The notes beneath the pieces were generated by a model that saw nothing but the letters and a program-made list of their open reading frames with translations, did not search any database and was not told the origin of the DNA. DNA of 64,000 bases from Urophycis tenuis (Eukaryota > Chordata > Actinopteri > Gadiformes > Phycidae): assembly GCA_036785325.1 (NCBI GenBank), contig JAXIVH010000020.1, forward strand, positions 6,429,879 to 6,493,878. Direction: 5' to 3'. Shown in pieces: positions 58,045 through 64,000 of this stretch. A program made the position numbers and the translations under genes. Every line of letters begins with the position of its first letter. Position 1 is the first letter of the stretch.

Positions 58045-58746
58045 TTGGCTGTGGAAAGAAAATAGCACACAAGTCATACCAAGTCACCTTTATTTTTCAG
58101 TGATAAACATTAATAAATAAACAGTATGGACATTGTATAAACAGTTGTATAAAAAGTGTAAACGGTATGAACAGTGTTCTTATAAAAGATATCAATATCA
58201 ATACTGATCACGTGTGTATTTTATATTTCCAGGTTATTTGTTGATGAGCCAGAGCCTGTGACTCCCACCAACCGGCCCGTTCAGCCCACTGCGTTGTCGT
58301 CCTCCACCCGGCCGAAGCCTCCTGCGCCCACCCGCCTCCAGCCGAGGCCTCCTGCTGCGTCAGCCTGTGGCCCGCCCGCCCCCTGTGTCGGCAGCACCCA
58401 TACCGCTGGTCCTCCCCGCACAGCCACAGGCCCCCTCCGTCCTGCTTCGTGGGCCATCCTGCAGCTGTCTCTGCAGTCATCGTGTGTCAAAACCATTCAA
58501 ACTTGTATATGGTAACATTTCAAAATGACACCAGCATAAATGAGGACCTTGCAATAGGTTGTGTGTTACATGACCCCCCTGGCATACAGCTGTATGTCTC
58601 TGTGAAGGTGGTTGTGAAGAACTGCATCCGGCTGAACAAGTACAAGTGCCGGTGAGGCAGCAACTCTCTCGAGGGGTTGCACGCCCACCTGGTTAACGCC
58701 ATCCCTTCACAGCGATGTGGGATCATGCCGTTCCAAGTAAGTGATT

Positions 58747-58785
<39 letters not shown>

Positions 58786-59031
58786 GCATATATACACACA
58801 CACACACGCATATATACACACACATATATATATATACTTAAACATAGCTGACCCTTTTTTTCCCCCTTCTCGGGGATTATGCTCCCAGTTTTGATCTCGG
58901 ACGTCTGGTCACTTATAGCATATAATAATATTCTATTACTGTTAAGCCAACTATGAATAATAAAACAGGCCAAAACATGTGTCCTTTATCATAGCTACAC
59001 GTATTACAAAAAAAACGCGTGAATTGAAAAG
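58045..59031 (+). repeat. Exon-bearing module M14
   Basis: Exon-like segment 58233-58736, CAT and TGA, with the shortest AC tract class. Last module fully inside the window. Confidence 0.9.
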
Positions 59032-62000
59032 TTGAAGGTATGTTTTTAGCTGCTGGGTAGACTTCAGTCAACCTGACGCAGTTTTGTCTGTGAGCAACCA
59101 AATTGCTCGCGGATGGGCTCATTTTAAGCGGGGAAATCTAAGGTTCCCAACGGCGTATGGCAAGATTATATTGAGTCATGGGTCGTTGAAATACTAAGCT
59201 AATTAATTTCTGTTCTTTATTGAAAGATTGATCTTAATTGAAACGTTGAAGGTATGTTTTTAGCTGCTGGGTAGACTTCAGTCAACCTGACGCAGTTTTG
59301 TCTGTGAGCAACCAGACTGCTCGCGGATGGGCTCATTTTAAGCGGGGAAATCTAAGCTTTCCAACGGCGTATGGCAAGACTATATTGACTCATTGGTCGT
59401 TGAAATACTAAGCTAATTAATTTGTGATCTGTAAGGAAAGATTGATGTTAATTGAAACGTTGAAGGTATGTTTTTAGCTGCTGGGTAGACTTCAGTCAAC
59501 CTGATACAGTTTTGTCTCTGAGCAACCAAATTGCTTGGGGATGGGCTCATTTTAAGCGGGGAAATCTAAGCTTTCCAACGGCGTATGGCAAGACTATATT
59601 GACTCATGGGTCGTTGAAATACTAAGCTGATTCATGTGTGTTCTGTAAGGAAAGATTGATGTTAATTGAAACGTTGAAGGTATGTTTTTAGCTGCTGGGT
59701 AGACTTCACTCAACCTGACACAGTTTTGTCTGTGATCAACCAGACTGCTGGCGGATGGGCTCATTTTAAGCAGGGAAATCTAAGCTTTTCAACGGCGTAT
59801 GGTAAGACTATATTCACCAAAGGGCCGTTGAAATACTAAGCTAATTAATGTGTGTTCTGTAAGGAAAGATTGATGTTAATTGAAACGTTAAAGGTATGTT
59901 TTTGGCTGCTGGGTAGACTTCATTCAACCTGACGCAGTTTAGTCTGTGATCAACAAGACTGCTCGCGGATGGGCTCATTTTAAGCGGGGAAATCTAAGCT
60001 TTCCAACGGCGTATGGCAAGACTATATTGACTCATGGGTCGTTGAAATACTAAGCTAATTAATTTGTGTTCTGTAAGGAAAGATTGATGTTAATTGAAAC
60101 GTTGAAGGTATGTTTTTAGCTGCTGGGTAGACTTCAGTCAACCTGACGCAGTTTAGTCTGTGAGCAACCAAATTGCTCGGGATGGGCTCATTATAAGCGG
60201 GGAAATCTAAGCTTTCCAACGGCGTATGGCAAGACTATATTCACCAAAGGGTCGTTGAAATACTAAGCTAATTAATTTGTGTTCTGTAAGGAAAGATTGA
60301 TGTTAATTGAAACGTTGAAGGTATGTTTTTAGCTGCTGGGTAGACTTCAGTCAACCTGACGCAGTTTAGTCTGTGATCAACCAGACTGCTCGCGGATGGG
60401 CTCATTTTAAGCGGGGAAATCTTTGCTTTCCAACGGCGTATGGCAAGACTATATTGACTCATGGGTCGTTGAAATACTAAGATAATTAATTTGTGTTCTG
60501 TAAGGAAAGATTGATGTTAATTGAAACGTTGAAGGTATGTTTTTAGCTGCTGGGTAGACTTCACTCAACCTGACACAGTTTTGTCTGTGATCAACCAGAC
60601 TGCTGGCGGATGGGCTCATTTTAAGCAGGGAAATCTAAGCTTTTCAACGGCGTATGGTAAGACTATATTCACCAAAGGGCCGTTGAAATACTAAGCTAAT
60701 TAATTTGTGTTCTGTAAGGAAAGATTGATGTTAATTGAAACGTTAAAGGTATGTTTTTGGCTGCTGGGTAGACTTCATTCAACCTGACGCAGTTTAGTCT
60801 GTGATCAACCAGACTGCTCGCGGATGGGCTCATTTTAAGTGGGGAAATCTAAGCTTTCCAACGGCGTATGGCAAGACTATATTGACTCATGGGTCGTTGA
60901 AATACTAAGCTAATTAATTTGTGTTCTGTAAGGAAAGATTGATGTTAATTGAAACGTTGAAGGTATGTTTTTAGCTGCTGGGTAGACTTCAGTCAACCTG
61001 ACGCAGTTTAGTCTGTGAGCAACCAAATTGCTCAGGGATGGGCTCATTATAAGCGGGGAAATCTAAGCTTTCCAACGGCGTATGGCAAGACTATATTCAC
61101 CAAAGGGTCGTTGAAATACTAAGCTAATTAATTTGTGTTCTGTAAGGAAAGATTGATGTTAATTGAAACGTTGAAGGTATGTTTTTAGCTGCTGGGTAGA
61201 CTTCAGTCAACCTGACGCAGTTTAGTCTGTGATCAACCAGACTGCTCGCGGATGGGCTCATTTTAAGCGGGGAAATCTAAGCTTTCCAACGGCGTATGGC
61301 AAGACTATATTGACTCATGGGTCGTTGAAATACTAAGATAATTAATTTGTGTTCTGTAAGGAAAGATTGATGTTAATTGAAACGTTGAAGGTATGTTTTT
61401 AGCTGCTGGGTAGACTTCACTCAACCTGACACAGTTTTGTCTGTGATCAACCAGACTGCTGGCGGATGGGCTCATTTTAAGCAGGGAAATCTAAGCTTTT
61501 CAACGGCGTATGGTAAGACTATATTCACCAAAGGGCCGTTGAAATACTAAGCTAATTAATTTGTGTTCTGTAAGGAAAGATTGATGTTAATTGAAACGTT
61601 AAAGGTATGTTTTTGGCTGCTGGGTAGACTTCATTCAACCTGACGCAGTTTAGTCTGTGATCAACCAGACTGCTCGCGGATGGGCTCATTTTAAGCGGGG
61701 AAATCTAAGCTTTCCAACGGCGTATGGCAAGACTATATTGACTCATGGGTCGTTGAAATACTAAGCTAATTAATTTGTGTTCTGTAAGGAAAGATTGATG
61801 TTAATTGAAACGTTAAAGGTATGTTTTTGGCTGCTGGGTAGACTTCATTCAACCTGACGCAGTTTAGTCTGTGATCAACAAGACTGCTCGCGGATGGGCT
61901 CATTTTAAGCGGGGAAATCTAAGCTTTCCAACGGCGTATGGCAAGACTATATTGACTCATGGGTCGTTGAAATACTAAGCTAATTATTTTGTGTTCTGTA

Positions 62001-64000
62001 AGGAAAGATTGATGTTAATTGAAACGTTGAAGGTATGTTTTTAGCTGCTGGGTAGACTTCAGTCAACCTGACGCAGTTTAGTCTGTGAGCAACCAAATTG
62101 CTCGGGGATGGGCTCATTATAAGCGGGGAAATCTAAGCTTTCCAAGGGCGTATGGCAAGACTATATTCACCAAAGGGTCGTTGAAATACTAAGCTAATTA
62201 ATTTGTGTTCTGTAAGGAAAGATTGATGTTAATTGAAACGTTGAAGGTATGTTTTTAGCTGCTGGGTAGACTTCAGTCAACCTGACGCAGTTTAGTCTGT
62301 GATCAACCAGACTGCTCGCGGATGGGCTCATTTTAAGCGGGAAAATCTAAGCTTTCCAACGGCGTATGGCAAGACTATATCGACTCATGGGTCGTTGAAA
62401 TACTAAGCTAATTAATTTGTGTTCTGTAAGGAAAGATTGATGTTAATTGAAACGTTGAAGGTATGTTTTTAGCTGCTGGGTAGACTTCAGTCAACCTGAC
62501 CCAGTTTAGTCTGTGATCAACCAGACTGCTCGCGGATGGGCTCATTTTAAGCGGGGAAATCTAAGCTTTCCAACGGCGTATGGCAAGACTATATTGACTC
62601 ATGGGTCGTTTAAATACTAAGCTAATTAATTTGTGTTCTGTAAGGAAAGATTGATGTAAATTGAAACGTTGAAGGTATGTCTTTAGCTGCTGTGTAGACT
62701 TCAGTCAACCTGACGCAGATTTGTCTGTGAGCAACCAAATTGCTCGGGGATGGGCTCATTATAAGCGGGGAAATCTAAGCTTTCCAACGGCGTATGGCAA
62801 GACTATATTCACCAAAGGGCCGTTGAAATACTAAGCTAATTAATTTGTGTTCTGTAAGGAAAGATTGATGTTAATTGAAACGTTAAAGGTATGTTTTTAG
62901 CTGCTGGGTAGACTTCATTCAACCTGACGCAGTTTAGTCTGTGATCAACCAGACTGCTCGCGGATGGGCTCATTTTAAGCGGGGAAATCTAAGCTTTCCA
63001 ACGGCGTATGGCAAGACTATATTGACTCATGGGTCGTTGAAATACTAAGCTAATTAATTAGTGTTCTGTAAGGAAAGATTGATGTTAATTGAAACGTTGA
63101 AGGTATGTTTTTAGCTGCTGGGTAGACTTCACTCAACCTGACACAGTTTTGTCTGTGAGCAACCAAATTGCTCGCGGATGGGCTCATTTTAAGCGGGGAA
63201 ATCTAAGCTTTCCAACGGCGTATGGCAAGACTATATTGACTCATGGGTCGTTGAAATACTAAGCTAATTAATTAGTGTTCTGTAAGGAAAGATTGATGTT
63301 AATTGAAACGTTGAAGGTATGTTTTTAGCTGCTGGGTAGACTTCAGTCAACCTGACGCAGTTTAGTCTGTGATCAACCAGACTGCTGGCGGATGGGCTCA
63401 TTTTAAGCGGGGAAATCTAAGCTTTCCAACGGCGTATGGCAAGACTATATTGACTCATGGGTCGTTGAAATACTAAGCTAATTAATTTGTGTTCTGTAAG
63501 GAAAGATTGATGTTAATTGAAACGTTGAAGGTATGTTTTTAGCTGCTGGGTAGACTTCACTCAACCTGACACAGTTTTCTCTGTGAGCAACCAATTTGCT
63601 CGGGGATGGGCTCATTATAAGCGGGGAAATCTAAGCTTTCCAACGGCGTATGGCAAGACTATATTCACCAAAGGGTCGTTGAAATACTAAGCTAATTAAT
63701 TTGTGTTCTGTAAGGAAAGATTGATGTTAATTGAAACGTTGAAGTTATGTTTTTAGCTGCTGGGTAGACTTCAGTCAACCTGACGCAGTTTAGTCTGTGA
63801 TCAACCAAACTGCTCGCGGATGGGCTCATTTTAAGCGGGGAAATCTAAGCTTTCCAACGGCGTATGGCAAGACTATATTCACTAAAGGGTCGTTGAAATA
63901 CTAAGCTAATTCATTTGTGTTCTGTAAGGAAAGATTGATGTTAATTGAAACGTTGAAGGTATGTCTTTAGCTGCTGTGTAGACTTCAGTCAACCTGACGC
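59032..64000 (+). repeat. 214-bp satellite, array S14 (at least 23 units, runs off the window)
   Basis: One unit has a 1-bp deletion (CTCGGGATGGG near 60178), a rare break of register. A hybrid cap/normal unit lies at about 62670. The final 49 bases begin a true cap unit (GTATGTCTTTAGCTGCTGTGTAG), so a further module is expected just beyond the window. Confidence 0.95.

Noticed and set aside
16992..64000. CRISPR-like or prokaryotic array
   Set aside because: Repeats are contiguous 214-bp monomers without spacers, in a eukaryotic context with SINE and ERV.
16992..64000. CENP-B box (TTCGnnnnAnnCGGG) as sign of a centromere
   Set aside because: I searched the consensus monomer and the cap variant on both strands and found no match, so a centromeric role has no support from this motif.

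Overview
The window looks like a chromosome-end or pericentromeric stretch of a vertebrate, most likely a teleost fish. The grounds are a tRNA-headed SINE with a fish-type core, teleost-style LINE 3' tails, a gamma/epsilon-like endogenous retrovirus (ERV) with a serine-tRNA primer site, and degenerate TTAGGG-type repeats. There is no convincing intact host gene. Almost everything is repeat or mobile DNA, and the only long coding frames belong to the ERV.

Layout. (1) 1-16320 holds four copies (A1-A4) of a subtelomere-like unit of about 1.8-2.8 kb. Each has a GC-rich block, a middle section, and, in A1-A3, a degenerate CCCTAA array followed by a 180-bp spacer; A4 ends in its CCCTAA array. CCCTAA is always on the + strand, so if orientation is conserved the nearest telomere lies to the left. 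(2) A2 is split by an 8.1-kb ERV (2338-10453) flanked by a 5-bp target duplication; A1 and A3 are natural empty-site controls. The coding part reads on the minus strand: gag, an in-frame UAG, then protease, half an RNase H and a full integrase. Reverse transcriptase and nearly all of env are deleted. Both ends are LTR palindromes, an unusual compound structure. (3) 16321-16991 is a transition region with a CCAAT-rich, 42-bp-periodic candidate promoter. (4) 16992-64000 is one composite array. A 214-bp satellite, about 154 copies, is kept in almost perfect 214-bp register, and 14 copies (M1-M14) of a 1-kb module interrupt it. Each module carries a 504-bp exon-like segment with acceptor and donor splice signals, an (AC)n tract, and fixed flanking satellite variants. 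One SINE (47282-47584) is the only foreign insertion seen in the array.

How the parts relate. Every satellite unit carries an AAG|GTATGT donor-like site and every module an AG|...|GTAAGT exon-like segment, so the array looks like an amplified intron-exon-intron fragment of a gene, possibly still downstream of the candidate promoter. The exon copies are probably pseudogenic: no single frame spans the 504 bp, and 11 of 14 share a CGA-to-TGA stop. Larger duplications (8-unit, 3-unit and multi-kb blocks) and a SINE present in only one duplicate give an internal relative chronology. All coordinates in the repeats assume the assembly is correct here.
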